Part shown: in pieces, positions 1 through 6,343 of the stretch
Position numbering within the stretch: the first letter of the stretch is position 1
Layout: each line of letters begins with the position of its first letter
Source: Dysgonamonadaceae bacterium
Lineage (GTDB): Bacteria; Bacteroidota; Bacteroidia; Bacteroidales; Azobacteroidaceae
Assembly: GCA_031261015.1 (NCBI GenBank)
Contig: JAISKG010000269.1
Location: 1 to 16,448, forward strand
Length of the DNA: 16,448 nucleotides
Reading direction: 5' to 3'
Made by a program: the position numbers and the translations under genes
Notes under the pieces: generated by a model
The model's input: only the letters and a program-made list of their open reading frames with translations
Database searches by the model: none
Told to the model about the DNA's origin: nothing

Positions 1-508
1 CAAAAACAGCAGTACTTATACCATATTTAGATGTTTCTTTCAATGTTCCTGTACCATCTGCGGTTGCATCTATATTGAGCAAAAATGATTCTTTGTCAAA
101 TTGTTTTGTTTTTGAATTATTTTTGCTCAATATTATAGTATAATATTCTCCTTCAATATCCATGGAAGCCAGAGTATAAGAGAAATAATCATCCCATTCC
201 ATCACTGTAACTTTTGAAAGATCAAAATTACTAATTAATTTAGAATAATCACTCTCTGATAAATCTTTTTTCATAGTATTTATGAGATGAATATCATTTC
301 GCACATTGACACATTGTTTGTAATCGAGAAATGGAAATTCTCTATTTAATAACTCGACTTGATTTTTAGTTAATAAAAGTTTATCTGCCGTATCAGCTTT
401 ATTAGTTTCCATTTCATTAGATTCGGTATTATTACAAGAATAATACACTCCAACCAAAGCACAAATTGTAATAACCATTAATTGATAAATAAATTTTTTC
501 ATTTTCAT
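1..508 (-). CDS. Putative lipoprotein, 3' end cut by window edge
   Basis: An open frame runs on the minus strand from an ATG at 508 (a second in-frame ATG lies at 502) to the left edge, giving about 169 residues without a stop. The N-terminus has a short basic start (MKMKKF), a hydrophobic stretch and a cysteine in the context VYYSC, followed by a polar N/E/T-rich linker. This looks like a lipoprotein signal peptide, although the lipobox is not canonical. The rest (for example FPFLDYKQCVNVRND and VTVMEWDDYFSYTLAS) matches no family I recognise. The C-terminus is missing, so size and fold are unknown. It lies downstream of the small HTH gene on the same strand, 167 bp away. The stretch is very AT-rich, unlike the envelope genes later in the window. 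The reading frame is convincing; the function is unknown. Confidence 0.7.
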   Translation of the reverse strand, partial: MKMKKFIYQLMVITICALVGVYYSCNNTESNEMETNKADTADKLLLTKNQVELLNREFPFLDYKQCVNVRNDIHLINTMKKDLSESDYSKLISNFDLSKVTVMEWDDYFSYTLASMDIEGEYYTIILSKNNSKTKQFDKESFLLNIDATADGTGTLKETSKYGISTAVF

Positions 509-515
509 TTTTTTT

Positions 516-531
516 GAAGGACAATGCCTTC
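516..531. repeat. Short inverted repeat upstream of the lipoprotein start
   Basis: GAAGG-acaatg-CCTTC is a 5-bp inverted repeat with a 6-nt spacer, lying just 5' of the minus-strand lipoprotein start. It could be a small leader hairpin or an operator, but it is short enough to be chance. Confidence 0.25.
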
Positions 532-617
532 GATTAATAAATAAAATTTTTATCTCATTAAAAAACTCGATCCTTGCAAGTAATTTTTGTTTTTCGCTTG
601 TAAAATTAGAGTAAATC

Positions 618-636
618 ACTGCAATTTTCTTGCAGT
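618..636 (-). terminator. Possible hairpin terminator after the small HTH gene
   Basis: ACTGCAA and TTGCAGT form a perfect 7-bp inverted repeat around a 5-nt loop, 40 bases past the stop codon of the minus-strand HTH gene. Read on the minus strand it is followed by a moderately T-rich stretch with no clean T-run. It is therefore either a weak terminator or an operator-like palindrome in the gap between the HTH gene and the lipoprotein gene. Confidence 0.35.
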
Positions 637-675
637 CTTTCAATTACTTTCGTATTTTGTTTATTTTTCTTTCAT

Positions 676-915
676 TTATCGAAAAATTTCTCCGATTTTG
701 ACTGAAAATTCAAAGTTACAGGTATAATAATAGGAGTATTTTACCAGGTCAAATTTGATTTCGGCTCCGTAGTTTTTCAATTCATCCAAAATATTATACA
801 ATTGCCGCTCTCTTAGATGTAGCCGTTCGGCAAATTCGGCGGGACTTCCCGTGGTTTCCATTTGAATCAGTTTATGAATGCGGTGCATTCGCTCAAGTCG
901 TTCAAGAAAATTCAT
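676..915 (-). CDS. Small helix-turn-helix protein (HTH_11/DeoR-like)
   Basis: A 79-residue protein starting MNFLERLERMHRIH. Residues 1 to about 50 form a helical DNA-binding-like region: a basic amphipathic helix, then SPAEFAERLHLRERQLYNIL, which fits a helix-turn-helix, followed by a DELKNYGAEI segment. A beta-like tail rich in tyrosine follows (KYSYYYT). This resembles the short stand-alone HTH proteins common in Bacteroidota, which in other genomes often sit beside small secreted peptides or lipoproteins; that neighbourhood statement is from memory. Here the downstream gene on the same strand is a lipoprotein, so it may be a local regulator of that gene, which is inference. No effector domain is present. 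The family assignment is fairly good; the target is unknown. Confidence 0.7.
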   Translation of the reverse strand: MNFLERLERMHRIHKLIQMETTGSPAEFAERLHLRERQLYNILDELKNYGAEIKFDLVKYSYYYTCNFEFSVKIGEIFR

Positions 916-1001
916 TTTTCAATTTTGAGATTGGTTTTCAAGTTCCGGAAAACGATTTTTAAAATAACAAAAGCGTGGAACTTTAACTTTATCTGGTTTA
1001 G

Positions 1002-1265
1002 AGGTCTTCGACTACCTACGGAACAAATAAGATTTACCGTTTTTTAGACGGTCGTTCCGCCGGCGTAGCAGTACAAAATTATTCCGGCGTTTTCGGCGCA
1101 CTCCCTTTTATCGATATTCGCGGAAAAAGTTCGGTTAGTACAAATTATCAGCCTTTATGGATTGTCGATGGCGTTGTGCTCGAAAATCTGCTGGATTTAT
1201 CTCCTGCCGAATTGGCTTCGGGCAATACTACGACCCACGATCGGCGTAACGTGCAAAAACAATGA
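1002..1265 (+). pseudogene. TonB-dependent receptor (SusC/RagA type) plug-domain remnant
   Basis: Frame 1002-1265 has a stop just upstream (999-1001) and no plausible start. It reads TYGTNKIYRFLDGRSAGVAV, then NYSGVFG, IDIRGKSSVSTNYQPLWIVD and GVVLENLLDLSPAELASGN before a stop. This is the TonB-dependent receptor plug pattern: the GRxAGVxVxNxSG segment, the (I/V)RG(x)SS turn, the PLWIVDGV strand, and the 'ENLLDLSPAEL' helix where receptors usually read IxxLNPxDIESI. Signal peptide, carboxypeptidase-like N-domain, TonB box and the whole barrel are absent, so this is a dead fragment. Its first 65 bp are nearly identical to 2827-2891. Confidence 0.8.
1030..1094 (+). repeat. 65-bp direct repeat, copy 1 (TBDR plug sequence)
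   Basis: Copy 1 of a direct repeat whose second copy is at 2827-2891. By eye 63 of 65 positions match (g/a and a/g substitutions), and homology ends sharply after GGCGTTTTC. Both copies encode the same receptor segment, IYRFLDGRSxGVAVQNYSG. The copies bracket the short unknown ORF and hipB/hipA. Confidence 0.9.
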
Positions 1266-1277
1266 ATTGTTTGAGTT

Positions 1278-1295
1278 CGGCATGTCCACATGCCG
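1278..1295. repeat. Perfect palindrome at a pseudogene junction
   Basis: CGGCATGT-CC-ACATGCCG is an 8-bp perfect inverted repeat with a 2-nt centre. It lies just past the end of the TBDR plug remnant (stop at 1263-1265) and spans the first ATG of the following unknown ORF (1282). It may be a binding site or the scar of a rearrangement; nothing else in the sequence decides between these. Confidence 0.5.
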
Positions 1296-1470
1296 TCTTA
1301 TGGAAAAATTAGGCACTATCGAAACCGAAATTTTCATATTCCAAATAATAAGAGAGCCTTTTGATTATACCAAATGGCAGCGAGAACATTATGCCGATTT
1401 TTCGGTCAGTGAATTAAACCCCAAAGCGGTAGAATATGCAAAACACAATCCCATGTTCAGCATAGTGTAA
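1282..1470 (+). CDS. Unidentified short ORF, probably a gene remnant
   Basis: From ATG 1282 the frame gives about 62 residues: MSTCRLMEKLGTIETEIF, then a segment with FDYTKWQREHYADF and a helical end, ELNPKAVEYAKHNPMF. The frame is also open upstream into the TBDR remnant, where the extra residues are an out-of-frame reading of the plug sequence, so the true 5' end is uncertain. I do not recognise a family. The charged, aromatic-rich character looks like a real protein rather than random translation, and its position between degraded genes suggests either the tail of a lost gene or a very small intact one. No promoter box or convincing ribosome-binding site is seen. Confidence 0.35.
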   Translation: MSTCRLMEKLGTIETEIFIFQIIREPFDYTKWQREHYADFSVSELNPKAVEYAKHNPMFSIV

Positions 1471-1558
1471 AATAACGGTGATACATCCTGTTTCACCAAA
1501 CAACTCAGCTATTTTTTTAATTTTACAACGAATTATTCTGGAATCCCCAAATAATTCG

Positions 1559-1566
1559 TATCTTTG
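1559..1566 (+). promoter_or_regulatory. Bacteroidota-type -7 box for hipB
   Basis: TATCTTTG matches the Bacteroidota sigma-ABfr -7 consensus TAnnTTTG. An imperfect -33-like TTCTG lies about 18 bp upstream (1536-1540). Transcription would start near 1573, leaving a leader of about 25-30 nt before the hipB ATG at 1601. Confidence 0.65.
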
Positions 1567-1600
1567 TAACTGATAAAAATCAGCACTTTTAATCCCCAAA

Positions 1601-1927
1601 ATGGCTATTAATAATAATATATTATCAGTTATAGAAAAAACACCGGATGCCATTATCAAGGACATTGCCGGCCGGGTAAAGGAGCGACGGCTCGAATCTG
1701 CGCTTACTCAACAGGAGTTGGCGAAACGCGCCGGAATCCCTTTGCCTACTTATCGCCGCTTCGAAAGAACCGGCGAAATATCTTTTCGCTCTTTGGTTAT
1801 GCTGGGAATCACCTTGGGAATGATGGAAGAATTTCTCAATTTGTTCTCTACAAAGACTTATAGCAGCATAGACAACTTATTGGAAGCCGGAAATAAAAAA
1901 CGTCAAAGAGGGAAGAGAAATGGATAA
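1601..1927 (+). CDS. hipB: HipB-like antitoxin / XRE-family transcriptional regulator
   Basis: A 108-residue protein with an XRE-type helix-turn-helix at about residues 36-56 (TQQELAKRAGIPLPTYRRFE), an N-terminal helical lead and a C-terminal helix (MEEFLNLFSTKTYSSIDNLL) ending in a basic tail (KKRQRGKRNG). This matches HipB-like antitoxins, which bind operator DNA as dimers and neutralise the HipA kinase. The stop overlaps the hipA start by 8 bp (ATGGATAA at 1920-1927), the usual sign of translational coupling in antitoxin-toxin operons. The frame is intact and full length, while the partner hipA is broken, so this is an orphan antitoxin that may still repress its own promoter or act on another HipA. 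Confidence 0.85.
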   Translation: MAINNNILSVIEKTPDAIIKDIAGRVKERRLESALTQQELAKRAGIPLPTYRRFERTGEISFRSLVMLGITLGMMEEFLNLFSTKTYSSIDNLLEAGNKKRQRGKRNG

Positions 1928-2792
1928 AATAAATGTTGTTGAAGTATTTTTGGGTGGTGATCGGGTTGGGCGGATTGCATTGACGGAACATTCTATTTGT
2001 GCATTTGAATACGATACGGAGTTTTTGACGACAGTCTGCCTGATGGATGGGGAAATTTGATACTTGACTGTTATTTGCGCCAACAAGGAATTGTCCCGGA
2101 AAAATTAACTGTTCTTCAAAGATTGGCCTTGGCAGGAACTACCGGTAGAGGCGCTTTGGAATACCATCCGGATAAAAGTTTAGCCGAAGAAAGTGCGTTT
2201 TTGGATTTCGATAAATTGGCGGCAGACGTAGAAAAAATCCTGACAAACGAATTTTCGGAAGATTCTTTGGAAACACTTTATTTATACGGCGGTTCCTCCG
2301 GTGGCGCAAGGCCCAAGATTTTTGTGAAAATAGAAGACAAATATTGGCTGATAAAATTCAAAGCAACGATCGATCCGCCCGATGTTGGTAAAACAGAATA
2401 TGCTTATTCATTACTTGCGCGTGAATGCGGAATCAATATGCCTGATACTCAATTATTTGAATCTTACTAACAACATAGATGAAGTGTATGATTTATTCCG
2501 GTTGATGGTTTTCAATGTTACCATATCCAATCGTGACGACCATGCTAAAAATTTCTCGTTCCAGTATGAGAATGGCATTTGGATGCTATCCCCTGCTTAT
2601 GATTTGTTACCAAGTTCGGGTTTCAACGGCTATCACATTACGACAATCAACGGGCAAGGAGATCCGTCTTTGAAAGACATTATGCAAGTCGCAACTGAAT
2701 CCGGATTGACGAAAAAGCACGCGGAAATGATTATAGAACAAGTAATTGAAACATGCCGTAAACACAACAAGCTGAATTATTTCCTCAAATGA
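1920..2792 (+). pseudogene. hipA: HipA-type serine/threonine kinase toxin, inactivated by two deletions
   Basis: Three consecutive pieces of one HipA gene lie in three frames. Piece 1 (1920 to about 2029) holds the start, MDKINVVEVFLGGDRVGRIA to FEYDTEFL. Piece 2 (about 2030-2467) runs from DSLPDGWGNLILD through RGALEYHPD, the GGSSGGARPK loop and WLIKFK to PDTQLFES. Piece 3 (about 2460-2792) holds VYDLFRLMVFNVTISNRDDH, AKNFSF and LSPAYDLLPS, then the C-terminal helices. Compared with typical HipA as I remember it, about 35 residues are missing between pieces 1 and 2 and about 60 between pieces 2 and 3, including the inter-lobe region around the usual KRFDR segment. Both losses also shift frame, so frameshifting could not restore a kinase. 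Catalytic-loop and metal-binding motifs survive but cannot form a whole fold. The divergence is low, suggesting recent decay. Confidence 0.88.
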
Positions 2793-3071
2793 AGGAAAAC
2801 AAATAAAACCGAAGTTAATACATACGAGATTTACCGTTTTTTAGACGGTCGTTCCACCGGCGTAGCGGTACAAAATTATTCCGGCGTTTTCAATTATGGA
2901 ATAAATAAAGAAGAACAGTTTTCGATGGAAAAGCAAAAAGAAATGAATATTGGAATGGAAATCGGGTTTTTAAATAATCGGATCCGTATGACTATTGCGG
3001 GTTATCAAATAAAGAATGAAGATTTAATGGGAGTGGTTCGTAAAATTACTCACATACTGAAAACTCCATAA
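2793..3071 (+). pseudogene. TonB-dependent receptor remnant: plug piece joined to a barrel piece
   Basis: The frame continues directly after the hipA stop (2790-2792) with no start codon, reading TYEIYRFLDGRSTGVAV, NYSGVF, then switching to NYGINKEEQFSMEKQKEMN, IGMEIGFLNNRIRM and IAGYQIKNEDLMGVV before TAA at 3069-3071. The first part is TBDR plug; the second resembles a late barrel strand pair of SusC-like receptors (EKxKExNIGxxxGFLNNRI ... YxIKxxDLL). The middle of the plug and most of the barrel are missing, so an internal deletion fused the two parts. No function is expected. Confidence 0.75.
2827..2891 (+). repeat. 65-bp direct repeat, copy 2 (TBDR plug sequence)
   Basis: Second copy of the repeat at 1030-1094, with two substitutions. 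Sequence on either side is unrelated to copy 1 apart from a shared gatttacc start, so the homology block is tightly bounded. It lies 1.73 kb downstream of copy 1 in the same orientation. Confidence 0.9.
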
Positions 3072-3118
3072 TTTAGTTTTTCCTATATTGCTGTTCGTAA
3101 GTTATGAAGATAATTGCG

Positions 3119-3126
3119 TATCTTTG
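3119..3126 (+). promoter_or_regulatory. Bacteroidota-type -7 box for ribD
   Basis: TATCTTTG is a full match to TAnnTTTG. No clear TTTG is seen at -33. The predicted start near 3132 would give a leader of about 85 nt before ribD, long for this operon and containing inverted repeats. Confidence 0.6.
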
Positions 3127-3142
3127 TCCTCTCACAAGCAAG

Positions 3143-3196
3143 GTTGATCCGTGCAACAGCTGGGTTTCTACTCTCAGTAATAGAAGCATCCGGCTG
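3143..3196 (+). other. Potentially structured 5' leader of ribD
   Basis: Two adjacent hairpins can be drawn. GTTG (3143-3146) pairs with CAAC (3154-3157). CAGCTGG (3157-3163) pairs with CCGGCTG (3190-3196) with one G-U pair, and inside it TTCTA (3166-3170) pairs with TAGAA (3181-3185). The two share C3157, so they abut or compete. The leader does not show the conserved FMN-riboswitch core, and I recognise no known riboswitch. A regulatory RNA element is inference. Confidence 0.4.
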
Positions 3197-3215
3197 AGTC
3201 AAAAATAATAAAATA

Positions 3216-4169
3216 ATGTGCAAGAGCGATTCAGCAAACGATCACGAATTATACATGCGCCGCTGTTTGCAATTGGCAGCATACGGCAAAGGTTTTGTTG
3301 CTCCTAATCCGATGGTGGGTGCGGTAGTGGTTCACAATCAGCGAATTATCGGCGAAGGTTTTCACCGGCGTTGTGGTGAAGCGCATGCGGAAGTGAACGC
3401 GATCGGCGCGGTCAAAAATCCGGAATTGCTTGCACAATCCACGCTTTACGTGAATTTGGAACCTTGTTCGCACACGGGAAAAACGCCGCCTTGCACGACG
3501 TTAATTCTCGAAAAAAAAATTCCAAGAGTGGTGATCGGACAAATGGACCCTTTTCCTAAAGTCGCCGGACGAGGTATTCAAATTCTGCAAAAATCCGGAA
3601 TAGAAGTGATTACCGGCATGCTGAAAACAGAATGCGAGCAACTCAATAAACGCTTTTTGACTTTCCACCGTGAATGCCGGCCATACATTTTCCTCAAATG
3701 GGCGCAATCGGCCGACGGTTTTCTGGATAAAGTACGCACGGCCGGCGACGGACAATTGCCGGTGCGTTTTTCCAACGATTTCACGCAAATAGCCGTCCAT
3801 AAAATGCGTGCGGAGGAAACGGCGATCATGGTAGGCTCGCGCACGGAAATTCTGGATCGCCCGCAACTGAATGTTCGTTACTGGCACGGGAAAAATCCGC
3901 AGAAGATCCGGCCGGCCGGCGGCATTGCGTTAGCGGAGCAAATGCATGCGCTGTACGAGCAAAATATTCAATCAATTGTGATAGAAGGAGGTGCGCAATT
4001 ATTGCAAAGTTTCATCAATGAGCGATTGTGGGACGAAATTCACGTAGAAATTACACCGCTTCAATTGCGCGAAGGCGTGGCAGTTCCTACGTTTACGGGA
4101 ACGTTAGAGAATATTCAAAAATGTAAAAAATCGGTCATTTTCGTCTATTTGAACAACTTCAAACCCTAA
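3216..4169 (+). CDS. ribD: Riboflavin biosynthesis protein RibD (deaminase/reductase), short reductase domain
   Basis: A 317-residue bifunctional riboflavin enzyme. RibD deaminates the diaminopyrimidine product of GTP cyclohydrolase II and then reduces its ribosyl side chain using NADPH, in the cytoplasm. The deaminase domain (about 10-145) has APNPMVGAVVV, the zinc ligand/proton-shuttle motif H57-A-E59, and EPCSHTGKTPPC with C84 and C93. The reductase domain (about 155-317) has FLKWAQSADGF, HKMRAEETAIMVGSRTEIL, PQLNVRYW and the IVIEGGAQLLQSFI strand. Between NVRYWHGKNP and ALYEQNIQS about 20 residues are present, where family members I recall have around 55-65, including a VxIDRxLxLP strand. 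The domain thus seems internally shortened at a GC-rich repeated spot (3909-3922). The frame stays open, so it may be expressed; whether the reductase works is uncertain. Confidence 0.93.
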   Translation: MCKSDSANDHELYMRRCLQLAAYGKGFVAPNPMVGAVVVHNQRIIGEGFHRRCGEAHAEVNAIGAVKNPELLAQSTLYVNLEPCSHTGKTPPCTTLILEKKIPRVVIGQMDPFPKVAGRGIQILQKSGIEVITGMLKTECEQLNKRFLTFHRECRPYIFLKWAQSADGFLDKVRTAGDGQLPVRFSNDFTQIAVHKMRAEETAIMVGSRTEILDRPQLNVRYWHGKNPQKIRPAGGIALAEQMHALYEQNIQSIVIEGGAQLLQSFINERLWDEIHVEITPLQLREGVAVPTFTGTLENIQKCKKSVIFVYLNNFKP

Positions 4170-4217
4170 AAATCTATAAATCTTGCGCAGAGTAGCGATT
4201 TTCGTCAAAAATGTTCC

Positions 4218-4225
4218 TACTTTTG
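4218..4225 (+). promoter_or_regulatory. Bacteroidota-type -7 box for the DUF6242-type lipoprotein gene
   Basis: TACTTTTG matches TAnnTTTG. It lies 36 bp before the ATG at 4261, giving a leader of about 30 nt. It supports starting the lipoprotein at 4261 rather than at the upstream alternative TTG at 4183. Confidence 0.6.
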
Positions 4226-4260
4226 CATACGAAAAGTTTTTACACAATTTAAATAGATCT

Positions 4261-5601
4261 ATGATGCGTTTAAAAACCGGATTTGCTCTACTCTATTGTC
4301 TTGTTTTCTGCACCCTTTTTACGGCGTGTTTGGGAGATGGCGACGATAATTCTACGATCGTGATCGCCGATGATGCGGAAATCCTAAGTTTCAGTCTATC
4401 GCACGATTCCATCCCTGCCTTGAAAACAACCGTGTTTTCGATCGATCAAATCAACGGAGTGATATTCAATAGAGATTCATTGGTTTTCGGCACGCAGATG
4501 CGCGACACACTATTGATTGCTTATACCAACGGAACCAGTGTAGCGAATGTTTTCCGGATAGACGGACAAAAAGATACAATATGGATTACCAGCGGCGACA
4601 AGATTCCCGTCGCTCAACTTTCTCCTTTGCAAGTCATGTCATTAGACCGGAAAAATATCAAAGAATATACGGTTCATTTGAATGTACATCAGGTTGATCC
4701 CGATTCGATGCAATACAAGCAAATTGCTTCCAATCTGTCTTTTTTGAATGTTGCGGAAACGAAAACCCTTCGCTATGAAGACAGTTATTATACATTTTCC
4801 AAAACGGCGGCGAATGAGATAGAAGCCCATCGTTCAGCCGATTTCCAAACTTGGGAAACCGTGACGATGACCGGAGAGCCTAACGATTTGGTAATCGCCG
4901 GCATCCAATCTTGTTCTTTCGATTCAGAAGAATATTTGTGTGCAACCAACGTTTTGGGAGACTTGTACGTAACTTCACTGTCTAAGGATTTTATATGGGA
5001 AAAAGTAGAATCGGATTATCCGGTGAAAAAAGTCTTGGGATTTTTGGACAAAAGTTCTGTGCACGAATCCGGATTAGCCGTAATCATTGACAAAGAAGGC
5101 CAATATTATTTTGCTTTCACGCATGATTTGCAGGAATGGAAAGAAGGCGAATCAGTTGACGCCGATTTTCCATCCGATTTTTCGGCTACGCAAAATAACG
5201 CAAAGTATCTTCCGCGAATTACTCTTGCCGGCGTTTCAGCAACCAAAGGCGTTGTTTGGACGACGGAAGACGGTTTATATTGGGTGAAACTTACCGATCG
5301 CCTGCCGAAACTGGAAGGCGCAAATATTTGCGAATACGCCGGCGAGTTGTACATTTTCAACGGCCGCGTGGGCGATATTTACAACAATCAAGTCTATTAT
5401 TCCATAGATGGAGGAGTTACGTGGCAAACGAAAGAATCCAAAGCGATGCCGCCGAAAGATTATCCTCTGCGGAGAAATGCTTCGCTGGTGGTCGATGCGC
5501 AAGGATCGGCCTTCTATTTTGTCGGCGGACAAAATGACGCCATCCTTACGAATGTATGGAAAGGCTTTCTAAATAAGCAGTTATTCTTAATCAGAAATTG
5601 A
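4261..5601 (+). CDS. DUF6242-type surface or periplasmic lipoprotein with BNR/Kelch-like repeats
   Basis: Starting at ATG 4261 the protein has 446 residues. It begins with a signal peptide and lipobox ending LFTAC (C23), followed by an acidic GDGDDN tether. An N-terminal beta domain (about 30-140) has the DAEILSFSLSHD and TVFSIDQINGVIFNRDSL patterns of Bacteroidota DUF6242 lipoproteins. The C-terminal part holds repeated short blocks such as DFQTWETV, DLQEWKEGE, TTEDGLYWVKL and SIDGGVTWQTKE, which look like BNR/Kelch propeller blades, and ends FVGGQNDAILTNVWKG, typical of the family's last blade. No catalytic motif is seen. The open frame extends upstream to a TTG at 4183, but the signal peptide, the -7 box and the family N-terminus favour 4261. 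It lies between ribD and the envelope block with its own promoter. Its role is unknown. Confidence 0.85.
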   Translation: MMRLKTGFALLYCLVFCTLFTACLGDGDDNSTIVIADDAEILSFSLSHDSIPALKTTVFSIDQINGVIFNRDSLVFGTQMRDTLLIAYTNGTSVANVFRIDGQKDTIWITSGDKIPVAQLSPLQVMSLDRKNIKEYTVHLNVHQVDPDSMQYKQIASNLSFLNVAETKTLRYEDSYYTFSKTAANEIEAHRSADFQTWETVTMTGEPNDLVIAGIQSCSFDSEEYLCATNVLGDLYVTSLSKDFIWEKVESDYPVKKVLGFLDKSSVHESGLAVIIDKEGQYYFAFTHDLQEWKEGESVDADFPSDFSATQNNAKYLPRITLAGVSATKGVVWTTEDGLYWVKLTDRLPKLEGANICEYAGELYIFNGRVGDIYNNQVYYSIDGGVTWQTKESKAMPPKDYPLRRNASLVVDAQGSAFYFVGGQNDAILTNVWKGFLNKQLFLIRN

Positions 5602-5611
5602 CGGGAGAATA

Positions 5612-5619
5612 TAATTTTG
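5612..5619 (+). promoter_or_regulatory. Bacteroidota-type -7 box ahead of the DUF6089-uppS-bamA block
   Basis: TAATTTTG matches TAnnTTTG and lies 34 bp before the DUF6089 ATG at 5654. No clear -33 TTTG is seen. It could serve as the first promoter of the tightly spaced DUF6089-uppS-bamA run. Confidence 0.5.
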
Positions 5620-5653
5620 AAGGCATTTTAGCGTTTTCATTAAAATAGATTTT

Positions 5654-6343
5654 ATGAAATTAGCTTTCAAAATCATCCCGGTCGTTTTTCTGATGCTCTG
5701 TTCAACAGCGGTTGCACAGGAATATAAATACGAAATAGGAGGAGGCGCCGGCTTGTCGATGTACATGGGCGACGCCAATCAAAACTCGTTTTTTCAGAGT
5801 TGGAATCCTTCTATTGGATTGATTTTCAGGGATAATTTGAATTTTCGCTGGGCGGTAAAAGCCGATTTGATGTGGGGAAAAGTTTCGGGCGATACGAAAA
5901 AGATCAAGAATCAATTTCCTTTCGGCCAACAAGCCTCTTTCAGCCGGAATTTTTTCGAGTTGGGCGGGCAAATGGAATTTAATTTTCTACCTTACAGCGA
6001 CAAATTCGCTTACCTGAACACAAGTAAAATATCGCCGTACATCCTTTGCGGATTAGGAGTGACTTTGGCGCCGGGGAAAAATCAAACTTTTTTCGGTTTG
6101 AATATGCCTCTGGGAGCAGGAGTGAAATACAAACTCAAAAACCGCGTGAATATCGGATTGGAATACGCGGTACATAAACTTTTTGCCGATGGCTTTGATG
6201 CCCCCGATCAAACAGGTTTCAACTTGAATGATCCGTATCAAACCAACAGCAGTTTTTTGAAAAATAACGATTGGTATAATACATTGCTTTTGTCCATCAC
6301 TTGGGACTTCGGTTTGAGAGATGGGCGATGCACGACAAACTGA
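5654..6343 (+). CDS. DUF6089-type outer-membrane beta-barrel protein
   Basis: A 229-residue protein with a signal peptide (MKLAFKIIPVVFLMLCSTAV, cleaved near AVA-QEY) followed by alternating beta strands: YEIGGGAGLSMYMGDANQ, SWNPSIGLIFRDNLNFRW, NFFELGGQMEFNFLPYS, ISPYILCGLGVTLAPG, MPLGAGVKYKLKNRVNIG and LLLSITWDFG. The opening EIGGGAGxSxYMGD is characteristic of DUF6089, a family found directly upstream of uppS and bamA in many Bacteroidales. Its stop TGA (6341-6343) overlaps the preferred uppS ATG (6343) by one base, so the two are probably translationally coupled. The last residues GLRDGRCTTN extend past the final strand. The function is not known; the context suggests outer-membrane biogenesis. 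Confidence 0.88.
   Translation: MKLAFKIIPVVFLMLCSTAVAQEYKYEIGGGAGLSMYMGDANQNSFFQSWNPSIGLIFRDNLNFRWAVKADLMWGKVSGDTKKIKNQFPFGQQASFSRNFFELGGQMEFNFLPYSDKFAYLNTSKISPYILCGLGVTLAPGKNQTFFGLNMPLGAGVKYKLKNRVNIGLEYAVHKLFADGFDAPDQTGFNLNDPYQTNSSFLKNNDWYNTLLLSITWDFGLRDGRCTTN

Noticed and set aside
1920..2470. Reading the first hipA pieces as a HipBST-type system (short HipS plus separate HipT)
   Set aside because: The first piece is only about 46 residues, lacks the usual end of the N-terminal domain, and the next piece begins mid-motif (DSLPDGWGN) with no real start. A third break follows. Deletions in a single hipA explain this better.
3132..3215. FMN riboswitch upstream of ribD
   Set aside because: The conserved FMN-riboswitch core segments are not present in the leader; only generic hairpins are seen.
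4183..4260. Upstream extension of the lipoprotein (TTG 4183)
   Set aside because: It would bury the signal peptide behind 26 extra residues and includes the -7 promoter box.
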